DNA of 49,082 nt, taken from the NCBI GenBank assembly GCA_017528345.1, contig JAFXOX010000054.1, positions 1-49,082 on the forward strand, in the 5' to 3' direction. Below are positions 36,601 through 44,731 of the stretch, one piece after another; within the stretch, counting starts at the first letter, position 1, and each line of letters opens with the position of its first letter. The notes under the pieces were generated by a model. That model made no database searches, was not told where the DNA came from, and saw only the letters and a program-made list of their open reading frames with translations. Source of the stretch: Desulfovibrio sp. (lineage in GTDB: Bacteria > Desulfobacterota > Desulfovibrionia > Desulfovibrionales > Desulfovibrionaceae). A program made the position numbers and the translations under genes.

Positions 36601-37359
36601 TTAGGAGAAGAGGAACGGAAAGAGAAAGTATTTGCCAAGAAGGGTCAGTGTGAGCAGCATGAGTGAAAAAGTGAGGATGCGCTGGACGATGATATTGCCC
36701 CCGTGGACGGCAAAACGGCTGCCAAGAATATTTCCCGTGATACTGGCAATGGCCATGGGAATGGCGAGGGACCAGAGCACTGAACCATGAATAATAAAGG
36801 TGATGGTGCTGGCGAGGTTGGAGGCGAGATTAAGAACTTTAGCTGTTGCCGAAGCTTTGAGCAGTTCAAGGCCAAGCAGCCAGTGGAAACAGAGAATGAG
36901 GATACTTCCCGTTCCGGGGCCGAAAAATCCGTCGTAGGCGCCAATGCTGACACAAACGGCAGCTACTTTCCAGATGTTCAGGGCAGATGGCTCTTTTTTT
37001 TGCACACGCATAGGGGTGAGCGTAACAATAAGGGCAATGGGCAGAAGTCCAACAAGAATTTTGCCCAGAAGATCGGGGTCAAGATGCAAGGCCAGGAGAG
37101 ACCCCAAAGCTGCGCCGATGAGAGAAAAAATAATGCCCTGAGCCGCGAGATCATAGCGAATGAGTCTTTGTGTGGCATAGCTGACGACGGCAGACGCTGT
37201 GCCAAGGGTTGCGCTAAATTTATTGCAGGCGAGGACATGATGAGGCGGCAGGCCGAGCATAAGCAGGGCAGGGAGCTGGATAAGCCCTCCACCACCTGCA
37301 ATGGCGTCCACAAAGCCCGCAATAAATGCAGCAAGGCAGGCAAAAAGAATGAGAGTCAT
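36601..37359 (-). CDS. TSUP (TauE/SafE) family membrane permease
   Basis: 252 aa with about eight membrane helices. Family marks: FIAGFVDAIAGGGGLIQLPALL at the N-terminus and the second-half counterpart GAYDGFFGPGTGSILI. TSUP proteins move sulfite, sulfoacetate, taurine-related or other organosulfur/carboxylate anions. Its ATG abuts the stop of the TRAP permease (TAAATG), so it is the last gene of the TAXI-DUF1850-TRAP-TSUP series. In a sulfur-respiring organism sulfite or sulfonate handling is attractive, but the substrate is not readable. Confidence 0.93.
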   Translation of the reverse strand: MTLILFACLAAFIAGFVDAIAGGGGLIQLPALLMLGLPPHHVLACNKFSATLGTASAVVSYATQRLIRYDLAAQGIIFSLIGAALGSLLALHLDPDLLGKILVGLLPIALIVTLTPMRVQKKEPSALNIWKVAAVCVSIGAYDGFFGPGTGSILILCFHWLLGLELLKASATAKVLNLASNLASTITFIIHGSVLWSLAIPMAIASITGNILGSRFAVHGGNIIVQRILTFSLMLLTLTLLGKYFLFPFLFS

Positions 37360-39447
37360 TTAGGCTTGGGCTGATTCTTGCTTGTGACCGGTGAACTTTT
37401 GCAGAAGATAGACTACGGCAACAATGCCAATGCCAATGGCATCCGTGGAGAGACCTGGAACAATCAAAAAGATCGTGGCTCCTAGCAGCAAAAGCCGTTC
37501 AAAAATATTCAGTCTGCGCTTCCAGAAACCTACGGCAGCAAAGGAGAGAGCTGCAATGCCCACGACGGCTGTGGCTACAATAACAGCAATCTGCAGATTG
37601 CTGGCTCCAATCATGAGAAGTGCCGGATCATAGCAGAAGACATAGGGGATAAGAAATCCTGCCGCGGCTAGCTTGACCGCCATAAAACCTGTTGCATTGG
37701 GCTCAGCCTTGGCAATGCCTGCTGCCGCATAGGCTGCTAGAGCCACAGGCGGGGTGAGATCTGCGAGAATCCCGAAATACATAATGAAAAGATGAGCCGC
37801 AAGTTTAGGTACACCAAAGGTTTCAATGGCCGGGGCTGCAATAGTGGCAAGGACTATGTATTTGGCTGTGGTGGGAAGCCCCATGCCCAGAATGATAGAA
37901 GAAATCATGGTGAAGAAGAGGGTCAGGGCAAAGTTATTGGCAGAAAGCGTTAAAATGGCATTGGCCAGTTTGAGACCCACACCTGTCAGCGTTACTGTCC
38001 CCACGACAAAGCCCGTACAGGCGCAGGCTGCCGCAACACCCAGTGCCAGTCGTCCTCCCTTTTCTAGAGCTGAGAGTAGATCGGAACAGGCATTTTTATT
38101 GCACTCGCGCAACTCTGAGCCAAGGTTGAGATTACTCGCTTTTGCACCAAGAAACACCTTGATATTTTGTGAGAGCACAGAAATGAGGACTGTCGTTACG
38201 ATGCAGTAGTAGGCCGATTTCAGTGGTGTATAGCCCTGGATGAGGAGATAGATGAGGACAAAGATGGGTGTGAGCAGATAAAAACCATTACGCAAAACCG
38301 ATGAAAGTTTGGGCAGTCTTTCCACGGGTATGCCTACCAGTCCAAGGCGTTTGGCCTCCATGTGCACCATGAAACCAACAGCCAAATAGTAAAGCACAGC
38401 TGGAATTAAGGCCGCTTTGGCGATTTCGATATAACCCACACCGAGAAATTGGGCCATAATGAATGCGGCAGCGCCCATGATTGGCGGCATGATCTGACCA
38501 CCAGTAGATGAGGCTGCTTCAACAGCACCGGCAAAAGAACCACGGTAACCAATGCTTTTCATCAAGGGGATGGTAAAGGTGCCTGTGGATACGGTATTTG
38601 CCACTGAGGAACCGGAAATGGTTCCGAAGAAACCGCTGGCCAGAACAGCCACTTTAGCTGGTCCACCAACAAAGCGACCGGCTGCGGCCAGAGCCAGATC
38701 AATGAAAAACTTGCCAAGTCCCGTGCTGTGAAGAAAGGCTCCAAAAAGGATAAAGAGAAAAACAAAGGATGCGGAAACACCAAGGGGTGTACCAAAAAGC
38801 CCTTCTGTGGTCAGGTACATATAGGAGACAATACGTTTCAGTGAAAAACCAGGGTGGCCGAGCATGCCTGGTATGTGGTTGCCGAAGAGCGCATAGGCAA
38901 GAAAACCAATGGCCACAAGGGTAATGGGCAGCCCAACAATGCGTCGGGTAGCTTCTAGGACAAGCAGAATGGATGCGAGACCAAAGATAAAGTCTGTGGT
39001 CGTGGCAGGACCGGCATCAAGCACAATGGTTTCGTAGTTCCAGACAATATAGCCACATACAGCCGCACCTGCCATGGACAAAAGTAAATCGTACCAGGCG
39101 AGACTGTGCTTGCTGCCATCGGCTCGTGCCGGATAGAGCAGATAGATGAGCACTAGCACAAAACCAAGGTGCACGGCACGCTGAATTTGTGGGGGGTACT
39201 GACCAAAGGCCGCCGTGAAAAGGTGAAAGAGGGAAAAGAGAATACAGATGATTTTGATGATGGTTTCCATCAAACCATCAAAGGAACGGTAAGCGGCTTC
39301 CTTGTCGTACTTGGCCACGATTGCCGATACATCAACAGTGGATTGGGCTTTCTCGACAGCCTCAGAATTCAGCATTTCTTCCTTGGCCAGCGAAAAATCG
39401 CCAGATCCTTTTTCGACAATGGCTTCAAGTCTGTGTTTATGGCTCAT
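37360..39447 (-). CDS. TRAP transporter fused permease (small + large membrane subunits)
   Basis: 695 aa, about 18 membrane helices. The N-terminal ~200 residues resemble the DctQ-type small subunit; the rest is the DctM-like domain with GTISGSSVANTVSTGTFTIPL, ASSTGGQIMPPIMGAAAFI, LGMGLPTTAKYIVLATIAAP and DLTPPVALAAYAAAG. Such 4TM-12TM fusions pair with TAXI binding proteins, and one lies upstream. ATG 39447 has AAAGG nine bases before it. A terminator-like hairpin lies between it and DUF1850, so it may also have a promoter of its own in 39448-39600. Confidence 0.96.
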   Translation of the reverse strand: MSHKHRLEAIVEKGSGDFSLAKEEMLNSEAVEKAQSTVDVSAIVAKYDKEAAYRSFDGLMETIIKIICILFSLFHLFTAAFGQYPPQIQRAVHLGFVLVLIYLLYPARADGSKHSLAWYDLLLSMAGAAVCGYIVWNYETIVLDAGPATTTDFIFGLASILLVLEATRRIVGLPITLVAIGFLAYALFGNHIPGMLGHPGFSLKRIVSYMYLTTEGLFGTPLGVSASFVFLFILFGAFLHSTGLGKFFIDLALAAAGRFVGGPAKVAVLASGFFGTISGSSVANTVSTGTFTIPLMKSIGYRGSFAGAVEAASSTGGQIMPPIMGAAAFIMAQFLGVGYIEIAKAALIPAVLYYLAVGFMVHMEAKRLGLVGIPVERLPKLSSVLRNGFYLLTPIFVLIYLLIQGYTPLKSAYYCIVTTVLISVLSQNIKVFLGAKASNLNLGSELRECNKNACSDLLSALEKGGRLALGVAAACACTGFVVGTVTLTGVGLKLANAILTLSANNFALTLFFTMISSIILGMGLPTTAKYIVLATIAAPAIETFGVPKLAAHLFIMYFGILADLTPPVALAAYAAAGIAKAEPNATGFMAVKLAAAGFLIPYVFCYDPALLMIGASNLQIAVIVATAVVGIAALSFAAVGFWKRRLNIFERLLLLGATIFLIVPGLSTDAIGIGIVAVVYLLQKFTGHKQESAQA

Positions 39448-39600
39448 ACCGTCTACCTTTCAACCTATGAGGCTGCGTACCTCCCCATCAGAGACGTTAG
39501 TCGTGACAGGAAGGTCAGCGCAAGAATGTTTGTGAAGAGTTTGGACTGGAACAGGGGGATATTCCCTTAGGCACTGAAATTGTAAAAAAGATCAATTGCC

Positions 39601-39636
39601 AAAAAAAAGAGTATACCAAATTTTTTTGGAATACTC
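39601..39636 (-). terminator. Terminator or attenuator between DUF1850 and the TRAP permease
   Basis: GAGTATACCAAA pairs with TTTGGAATACTC (one mismatch), followed on the minus strand by a T8 run. It would end or attenuate transcripts coming from the DUF1850 gene. Confidence 0.75.
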
Positions 39637-39688
39637 AAAAGCTTTGCCCGAGCCGAGCAAGATGCGTAGCTGCGGTAGGAAAGGTGTT

Positions 39689-40156
39689 TTAGCGCTCTAA
39701 GGTAAAGGTCAAAGGAGAACCCGGTGTGGCGAGCTTTTTAAGGGCTATCTCCTGATGCTGACCGTTATCTTGGGGAAAAAGGAGCGTGTGTTCGGCAATG
39801 CGCCCTACACGGACGGTAAATTCAGGTAGCTTCCTGTGAAAGCCATCTATGACGATCTTGCCTTTTTCAAAGTGCATACGTTGTCCGGGATCAGCATTGT
39901 GGGGGAGACCTGCCCCAAAATCCTCATAAATGGTTTTCTCAAGATAGAGGTCAGCCTCGTGGATACAGTACCAGTCTTCCACAGGGCTTTTGGCCACAGA
40001 GTGGATAAAACGAATGCCAAAGCATTGCTCCTCACGCATTTCCTTTTGGAAAACTGTTTCATTTTGACCATTGCGCAATGTGAGGTGCGGACCCTTGGCC
40101 TCAACGTGTGTGGGGGTACAGGTAAGTAAGAGGAAAAACAGAAGAGCAATTGGCAT
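39689..40156 (-). CDS. DUF1850 family exported protein
   Basis: 155 aa from ATG 40156, chosen for its signal peptide (MPIALLFFLLLTCTPTHVEAKG) and the AGAGG nine bases upstream; the open frame runs on through element copy C and that part is not coding. The mature part IRFIHSVAKSPVEDWYCI, EDFGAGLPHN and FTVRVGRIAEHTLLF matches DUF1850. These small proteins typically accompany TAXI-type TRAP systems, as here between the TAXI binding protein and the fused permease. Function unknown, presumably periplasmic. Its ribosome-binding site lies inside the right end of element copy C. Confidence 0.9.
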   Translation of the reverse strand: MPIALLFFLLLTCTPTHVEAKGPHLTLRNGQNETVFQKEMREEQCFGIRFIHSVAKSPVEDWYCIHEADLYLEKTIYEDFGAGLPHNADPGQRMHFEKGKIVIDGFHRKLPEFTVRVGRIAEHTLLFPQDNGQHQEIALKKLATPGSPLTFTLER

Positions 40157-40158
40157 AG

Positions 40159-40423
40159 TTGATATCCTCTCCCCACCTAAAGACGGGGGATTCCTAACAG
40201 GGACTGGACTGCTCAGGGGAATGTGCCCTTGGTTTTTGCTTGCAAATTCCTTCAGTAGAAATGTTACGGCTACGCACCAAGTGCCTGTTTTCTCAGGTCT
40301 CACAACCTCTCCTCAGGCAGACTTGGCATGCCCTGCTGCCATCGAGAAGCGTAAGGAAAGACAAAAAGATACGGTTCGCCTTATACCCTCGTGTCTTTCA
40401 AATGGGGTTTTACGGCGCGTTAG
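40159..40423 (-). mobile_element. Copy C of the miniature IS200/IS605-type element
   Basis: Minus orientation. Left end AACGCGCCGTAAAACCCC (about 40404-40421) and GGTATAAGGCGAA; no clear TTAY flank (CCCT instead). TnpB tail reads AAGHAKSA, stop, GE. Right hairpin CCCCGTCTTTAGGTGGGG (40171-40188), then TCAA on minus (40159-40162), two bases before the DUF1850 ATG. The remainder of 40157-40487 has no gene. Confidence 0.78.
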
Positions 40424-40451
40424 GGAAATTTCAATGAGATGGGAAAGCGAA

Positions 40452-40477
40452 GGAGCAGGGAAGTTCTCCCTGCTCCT
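40452..40477 (-). terminator. Terminator after the TAXI binding protein
   Basis: GGAGCAGGGA pairs with TCCCTGCTCC across a short loop, 11 nt after the stop codon; on the minus strand CTTCGCTTTC follows, a modest T-run. Downstream genes may therefore depend partly on read-through. Confidence 0.65.
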
Positions 40478-40487
40478 TTCATAAAGA

Positions 40488-41432
40488 CTACTTCATGCCT
40501 TTTTCAGAAAAATACTTTTCGGCACCAGGATGGAAGGGAATGGTGATGCCGTCTTTGGCATGCTTGAGGGAAATTTCACTGCCCTTGTTATGCGCCTTGG
40601 CCACATCGGGAAGGTTTTCGAAGAGGGTCTTCGTCAGTGTATAGGCTACATCATCAGGCATGTCTTTGTTGACGACCAGAATGGCCTGTACAGAAAGGGT
40701 GGGAACTGCGTCCTTTTGGCCCTTATAGACGCCTGCGGGAATGCTGTCTTTGACGAGGTAGGGGAAGCTCGCCACAATCTTGTCCATGGAGGCTGTGTCC
40801 AGGGCAATGAACTGTACGTCCTGGGCAGTGGTGATATCCTGAATGGCAGGATTGGGCGTTCCGATGGTGAAGATGAAACCATCGAGCTGACGGTCTTTGA
40901 ATTGCTCGGCCGTTTGCCCATAAGGCAGAAAGATAGGTTTGACGTTATTGTAGTCGAGACCAAAGGTCGCGAAGATTTGGCGACAGTTCAATTCATTGCC
41001 GCTACCACGGGCGCCCACAGAAATCTTCTTGCCTTTGAATTGGGCCATGGTGGTTACGCCACTTTCCTTGCTGGCCACAATGTGCAGGTATTCAGGATAG
41101 AGACGGGCGATGGCACGGGCATTGGTCAGCTTTTCCTTAAAAGGTGCTGTACCATTGTAGGCGGAATCAGCAACGTCGTTTTGCACCATGGCCATGTTCA
41201 CATCGCCACTTTCAATGAGTCGCATATTCTCGCCGGAGGCTCCGCTGGCCTGAGCAGTAATTGAGAGCTGGCCATTGCTTTTGGAAGTAAGAACCTGAGC
41301 AATGGCCCCGCCCAGAGGAAAGTAGACGCCTGATGTGCCGCCAGTAGCAAAGGTCAGACGGGTCTCTGCCTGAGCGGCAAAGGCCACTAGAGTCAGGGCA
41401 AGAGAAAGAGAGAGTGTGAGAAATTTTTTCAT
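40488..41432 (-). CDS. TAXI family TRAP transporter substrate-binding protein
   Basis: 314 aa with signal peptide MKKFLTLSLSLALTLVAFAAQA. Family features: LTFATGGTSGVYFPLGGAIAQVL, QASGASGENMRLIESGDVNMAMVQND, KKISVGARGSGNELNCRQIF and PAGVYKGQKDAVPTLSVQAIL. It captures a carboxylate or similar anion in the periplasm for the fused TRAP permease. ATG 41432 has AGGAG upstream. First gene of the TAXI-DUF1850-TRAP-TSUP cluster, divergent from the CRP/FNR-like regulator across 339 nt. Confidence 0.96.
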   Translation of the reverse strand: MKKFLTLSLSLALTLVAFAAQAETRLTFATGGTSGVYFPLGGAIAQVLTSKSNGQLSITAQASGASGENMRLIESGDVNMAMVQNDVADSAYNGTAPFKEKLTNARAIARLYPEYLHIVASKESGVTTMAQFKGKKISVGARGSGNELNCRQIFATFGLDYNNVKPIFLPYGQTAEQFKDRQLDGFIFTIGTPNPAIQDITTAQDVQFIALDTASMDKIVASFPYLVKDSIPAGVYKGQKDAVPTLSVQAILVVNKDMPDDVAYTLTKTLFENLPDVAKAHNKGSEISLKHAKDGITIPFHPGAEKYFSEKGMK

Positions 41433-41659
41433 GTAACCACTCCTGAAAAAAATGATTGGCGCCCATATGAGGACAATTGCGTCACATATAGAGAAATTTG
41501 AAATTTTTGTCTAATGTTTTTCTCTGCTTCGATAGAGAGCAGATACCATGAGAGACACGTATGGCTGTGAGATAGGTATGGTATAGTTTTTTTCTAGAGT
41601 ATATTATAATATAACCGAAAATTATTCTTATGTTTTTTTTGTAAGGCAAGATGGGGCTT

Positions 41660-41675
41660 TGTGAGTGCAATCACA
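41660..41675. promoter_or_regulatory. CRP-type operator upstream of the CRP/FNR regulator
   Basis: TGTGAGTGCAATCACA is a perfect TGTGA-N6-TCACA dyad, 96 nt before the regulator ATG. The hexamer TATGCA at 41697-41702 is about 29 nt from the dyad centre, the class II CRP geometry. Autoregulation is likely. Confidence 0.7.
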
Positions 41676-41687
41676 TCTGTCACAGAT
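41675..41687. promoter_or_regulatory. Second palindrome next to the CRP-type site
   Basis: ATCTGTCACAGAT, a perfect 13-nt dyad around a central C, overlapping the previous site by one base. Possible binding site of the same or another regulator. Confidence 0.4.
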
Positions 41688-41771
41688 TGTTTTCGCTATG
41701 CATAGCTTTCTTAACGAGTGTCATGCCTTGTTTGCTTTTGGCTTTGAGCGCTTTACCCTGTCGGGGTACCT

Positions 41772-42467
41772 ATGCCGATTCCTGAATCTCCTCTCTCATC
41801 TGAAAGTGAAGAGCTTTTTGTTCTTCCTCCCTTTGACATGCTTGAGCTTGATGAGCGTGAGCATCTTGTAAAAAAAATACGGTTGCATAACTTTGCCGCT
41901 GACGACATCCTTTACGCACAGGGGCAGGAGAATGTCCCGCTTTTTTTCCTGTGTTCAGGTCTGATTAAACTTTCCTGTACGGCCTCTCAAGGTCGAGAAT
42001 GTGTTCTCCATCTCATCAGACCTAAGAGTTTTGTGGACGCAGCTGTCCTTTTTTATGAAGGCGGGATGCCTTATTCAGCTATAGCCATCAACAATGGCAT
42101 GCTCTATGCTTTAGAAAAAAATGTGGTTTTGGGACTGATGCATGGCAATGCCGCCTTTAGCCTGCGGATGATGAAACTTATGGCTGCGCGGCAGCGTCTG
42201 TTTATCAATAAGCTAGTGGGTTCTCAGGGACGCATTTCCGTGACCTGTCGTGTTTCTTCCTGGCTTTTGCACAGAAGCCGTATGGAAGGAACAAATATCC
42301 TTTATATTGACATCAGTCGTGAGCTGATGGCCAGACTTTTGGGAGTGACACGGGAAAGCATGTCGCGAGAACTAAGCCGCTTGGCCGAGCTTGGCTATAT
42401 TGCCGTGGCTCGGCGGCAAATCACGTTACTTGAAAAAAAAGCTCTGCAAAAACTGGCAAACATGTGA
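41772..42467 (+). CDS. CRP/FNR family transcriptional regulator
   Basis: 231 aa. N-terminal cyclic-nucleotide-binding-like domain (DDILYAQGQENVPLFFLCSGLIKL, RECVLHLIRPKSFVDAAVLF), dimer helix (AFSLRMMKLMAARQRLFINKL) and C-terminal winged helix (RELMARLLGVTRESMSRELSRLAELGYIAV, split). It has no FNR-type N-terminal cysteine cluster; the few cysteines (C61, C69, C77, C159) are not clustered. The recognition helix reads R194-E195-S-M-S-R199, matching CRP Arg180/Glu181/Arg185, which contact TGTGA. It may respond to a heme-bound gas or a nucleotide, as HcpR/DNR-type proteins do, but the signal is unknown. Near nrfHA, whose promoter has a similar operator. Confidence 0.93.
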   Translation: MPIPESPLSSESEELFVLPPFDMLELDEREHLVKKIRLHNFAADDILYAQGQENVPLFFLCSGLIKLSCTASQGRECVLHLIRPKSFVDAAVLFYEGGMPYSAIAINNGMLYALEKNVVLGLMHGNAAFSLRMMKLMAARQRLFINKLVGSQGRISVTCRVSSWLLHRSRMEGTNILYIDISRELMARLLGVTRESMSRELSRLAELGYIAVARRQITLLEKKALQKLANM

Positions 42468-42529
42468 AATGGGGCAGGAAAGGCGGTTTTCGCCGTAATT
42501 TTGTCATTGTCTGTTGTCAAGAAGTGATA

Positions 42530-42564
42530 GGGAGGAGGCTTGTTTTGTCCAAGCCTTTTGAGAG
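42530..42564 (+). promoter_or_regulatory. Shine-Dalgarno plus spacer hairpin before the flavodoxin gene
   Basis: GGGAGG (42530-42535) is 29 nt from the ATG, too far by normal spacing. Between them AGGCTTG (42536-42542) and CAAGCCT (42550-42556) form a perfect 7-bp stem. Folded, the Shine-Dalgarno would be eight bases from the ATG. An in-frame TGA at 42559 excludes an earlier start. Confidence 0.6.
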
Positions 42565-43059
42565 ATGCGCAATTATCCTCGTTGTATCGTCTATTCTTCG
42601 GTAACTGGCAATACCCGCAAAATAGCCAGTTTCCTTGCTCAGAACCTGAATATTCCGCTTTTTCCCATTGCCGAGGCTCCGGATCCTCAGGATTTTCCTT
42701 GTCTGATTCTTGGCTTCTGGGTTGTGCGAGGAATGCCTGATCCGCCCATGCTCAGGTATATGCACACCGTTAGGGAAAAACAGATTTTCTTTTTTTGCAC
42801 GCACGCAGCCTGGCCTGATTCGGCACATATTGCTCATTTGCGCACAAGTGTGTCCCAGCTTTTAGAGGCCAATCATAACGAGCTTCTCGGCAGTTTTACC
42901 TGTCAGGGACGTGTGCACTTTACAGCCTCCAATGGCCATCATCCCATGACAGCTGAACGTAAGCGTCGTCTTGAAGAAGCCGCGCGCCATCCAAGTTCCG
43001 AAGACTGTGAGAAAGCGCTTAACGTGCTTTCCATGGCTCTGAAGGAGAGCTGTGCTTAA
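42565..43059 (+). CDS. Flavodoxin-like protein
   Basis: 164 aa. The FMN-phosphate loop YSSVTGNTRKIASFLAQ is typical of flavodoxins; a second strand CLILGFWVVRGMPDPPM and FFFCTHAAWPDS match the remaining beta-alpha units. It is close to flavodoxin length, with ANHNELLGSFTCQGRV and a C-terminal helix. It probably shuttles electrons or binds FMN as a single-domain partner protein. It lies 97 nt after the CRP/FNR gene on the same strand and is convergent with nrfA; a role in nitrosative or anaerobic stress is possible from context only. Confidence 0.85.
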   Translation: MRNYPRCIVYSSVTGNTRKIASFLAQNLNIPLFPIAEAPDPQDFPCLILGFWVVRGMPDPPMLRYMHTVREKQIFFFCTHAAWPDSAHIAHLRTSVSQLLEANHNELLGSFTCQGRVHFTASNGHHPMTAERKRRLEEAARHPSSEDCEKALNVLSMALKESCA

Positions 43060-43090
43060 ATAGTCTGATCGCACGCAGTAGAAACGACAA

Positions 43091-43130
43091 AAAAAAACGG
43101 GAAGGAGTTCAATCCTTCCCGTTCTTGGTT
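43091..43130. terminator. Bidirectional terminator between the flavodoxin gene and nrfA
   Basis: Stem AACGGGAAGGA (43096-43106) with TCCTTCCCGTT (43113-43123); A7 before it gives the T-run on the minus strand and TTTTTT follows on plus. It serves both convergent genes. Confidence 0.92.
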
Positions 43131-43144
43131 TTTTACATTTTGTT

Positions 43145-44731
43145 TTACATCTTAGGTGCAGCGTTTGCCATTTTGTCGAGACGGTCCTGACCCTTCCAGA
43201 CCCGTTCATGCTTGGGCATTACCGGCAGCATCTTGGTCCAGGGGTGACGCATCAGGAAGGCTTCATCCTGCTGCAATTCACGGCTCATCTCAAGAATCGG
43301 TGGCACGAGCTTCTCAATATTTCCTGCAAGCATGGGGGAGATGCCGAACATCGTTGCCTGTTGGGCCAGATCAATGGCCTTTTGGCTGCTTTCGTAAGAT
43401 GTCATCAGAGCATTGAGTTGCTTGGTGGGATTGTGGAAGCCAATGCTGTTTTCTGCAGAGACGTAATCCCAGTAGAGCTGCCCTTTGCGTACCATTTCGC
43501 GTGCTTCCTGCATCAGCGTATCATAGTTTTGCGCACGTTCACCTGTGTAAGCATTTGCCAGACGAATGGCTTCGTGAGCCTTGACCGAATGGCGTTCAGC
43601 CTCAAGAAGCTTACTGAAGGTTTTTTCCTGAATGTAGTGCACGCGGCTGCGCAGATACTCAGCTGTCTTGTCAGCATGGCATTGACGGCAGGCTCGCATT
43701 TCCTTGTCCTTCAAAGGCGAGGTCATCCAGTGGCTTGAGACCTTCTTACCGTCTTCACGCATGTACTGCATGTGGCAATCAGCGCAGGAAACGCCGGCAG
43801 CACCGTGAGGTCCGTCCTGAAACGTTTCATAATCAGGATGCTGCATCTTGATCATGGGAACTTTGGAGACAGCATGCACCCAGTCGGCAAAGGGTCCTTC
43901 CTTGCCACTGGCATCCTTCTTGCCATGGGTCTTGTAGTATTCATAAAAGGCATCCGGGTTCTTGCCGAGATCCCAGGGAAAGACCGGGCGCTTATTGGGT
44001 CCATTGCCCTTTTCAGTGAAATAATATTCCACATGGCACTGAGCACAGACCAGGGTTCGCTTCTCATTGCGTGAGAGCTTGGTCCAGTCTTGGCCTGAAC
44101 GCTTCAGCCAGTCCTGCAAAGGTTCAGAATAGGGTCTGAGTTCCATGGTCGCCGGATCATGACAGGTGGAACAAGAAATGGCCTCTTCTTGCGTTACCAT
44201 TTCCTTGGAACGGAACTCATTGACGTCCTTGCTCCAGAAGTCGTCGCCGTACTTGGCGATCCACTGCATCATACGGGGCGTTTTGCAGTTCCAGCACGTG
44301 GCAGGCATATGACCCTTGCCGTCAGCGCTGAAGGCGTCAAGACGGTCAATGTTGACAAAATCTTCCACGGCATGGGTATGACCACGTGGCTCATTGTACT
44401 CATACATAAAAGGATAGCCCATCCAGAGGTTTTTGAGGTAGGGCTGGGCATTTTTGAAGCCATTGGGCAGGGAATTGACATTGTCGTTCTTGTGGTAGGC
44501 AATGGATCCCTTGTATTCGGTCATGACTTCCGATTCGTTATTCTTCATGTATGAGGCGTACTGGGACGGAAATTTTTGCATGAAGGCTTTGGATGAGAGC
44601 TCATTTTTATCTATGCCTGTCGCGTAGGTCGGAGCTTTGAGATCCGTGGAAACGTCATTGCACCCGGTCAAGGCCACCACCCCAGTGAACCCTGCAAGAA
44701 GCACAGCCACAGCTACAAATCGCTTATTCAT
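43145..44731 (-). CDS. nrfA: Cytochrome c nitrite reductase catalytic subunit NrfA
   Basis: 528 aa from ATG 44731, which overlaps the nrfH end. A lipoprotein signal (VVALTGC, Cys24) anchors it in the membrane. The catalytic heme 1 is bound by CWNCK (146-150), the lysine-ligated variant; four CxxCH sites follow (CSTCH, CAQCH, CADCH, CRQCH). Further expected residues: WTKLSRNEKRTLVCAQCHVEYYF and KMQHPDYETFQDGPHG. It reduces nitrite to ammonium with six electrons in the periplasm. Convergent with the flavodoxin gene. The upstream region carries a CRP-type site. Confidence 0.98.
   Translation of the reverse strand: MNKRFVAVAVLLAGFTGVVALTGCNDVSTDLKAPTYATGIDKNELSSKAFMQKFPSQYASYMKNNESEVMTEYKGSIAYHKNDNVNSLPNGFKNAQPYLKNLWMGYPFMYEYNEPRGHTHAVEDFVNIDRLDAFSADGKGHMPATCWNCKTPRMMQWIAKYGDDFWSKDVNEFRSKEMVTQEEAISCSTCHDPATMELRPYSEPLQDWLKRSGQDWTKLSRNEKRTLVCAQCHVEYYFTEKGNGPNKRPVFPWDLGKNPDAFYEYYKTHGKKDASGKEGPFADWVHAVSKVPMIKMQHPDYETFQDGPHGAAGVSCADCHMQYMREDGKKVSSHWMTSPLKDKEMRACRQCHADKTAEYLRSRVHYIQEKTFSKLLEAERHSVKAHEAIRLANAYTGERAQNYDTLMQEAREMVRKGQLYWDYVSAENSIGFHNPTKQLNALMTSYESSQKAIDLAQQATMFGISPMLAGNIEKLVPPILEMSRELQQDEAFLMRHPWTKMLPVMPKHERVWKGQDRLDKMANAAPKM

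Larger units (their letters stand above)
41433..41771. promoter_or_regulatory. Divergent promoter region of the TAXI and CRP/FNR genes
   Basis: 339 nt, A/T-rich in the middle (TATATTATAATATAA near 41600). It contains the CRP-like dyad and second palindrome listed separately. On the TAXI side, 41480-41495 carries a TCACA half site (TTGCGTCACA). No gene. Confidence 0.6.

Noticed and set aside
40157..40303. N-terminal extension of the DUF1850 frame
   Set aside because: It is translated element copy C; the signal peptide begins at 40156.
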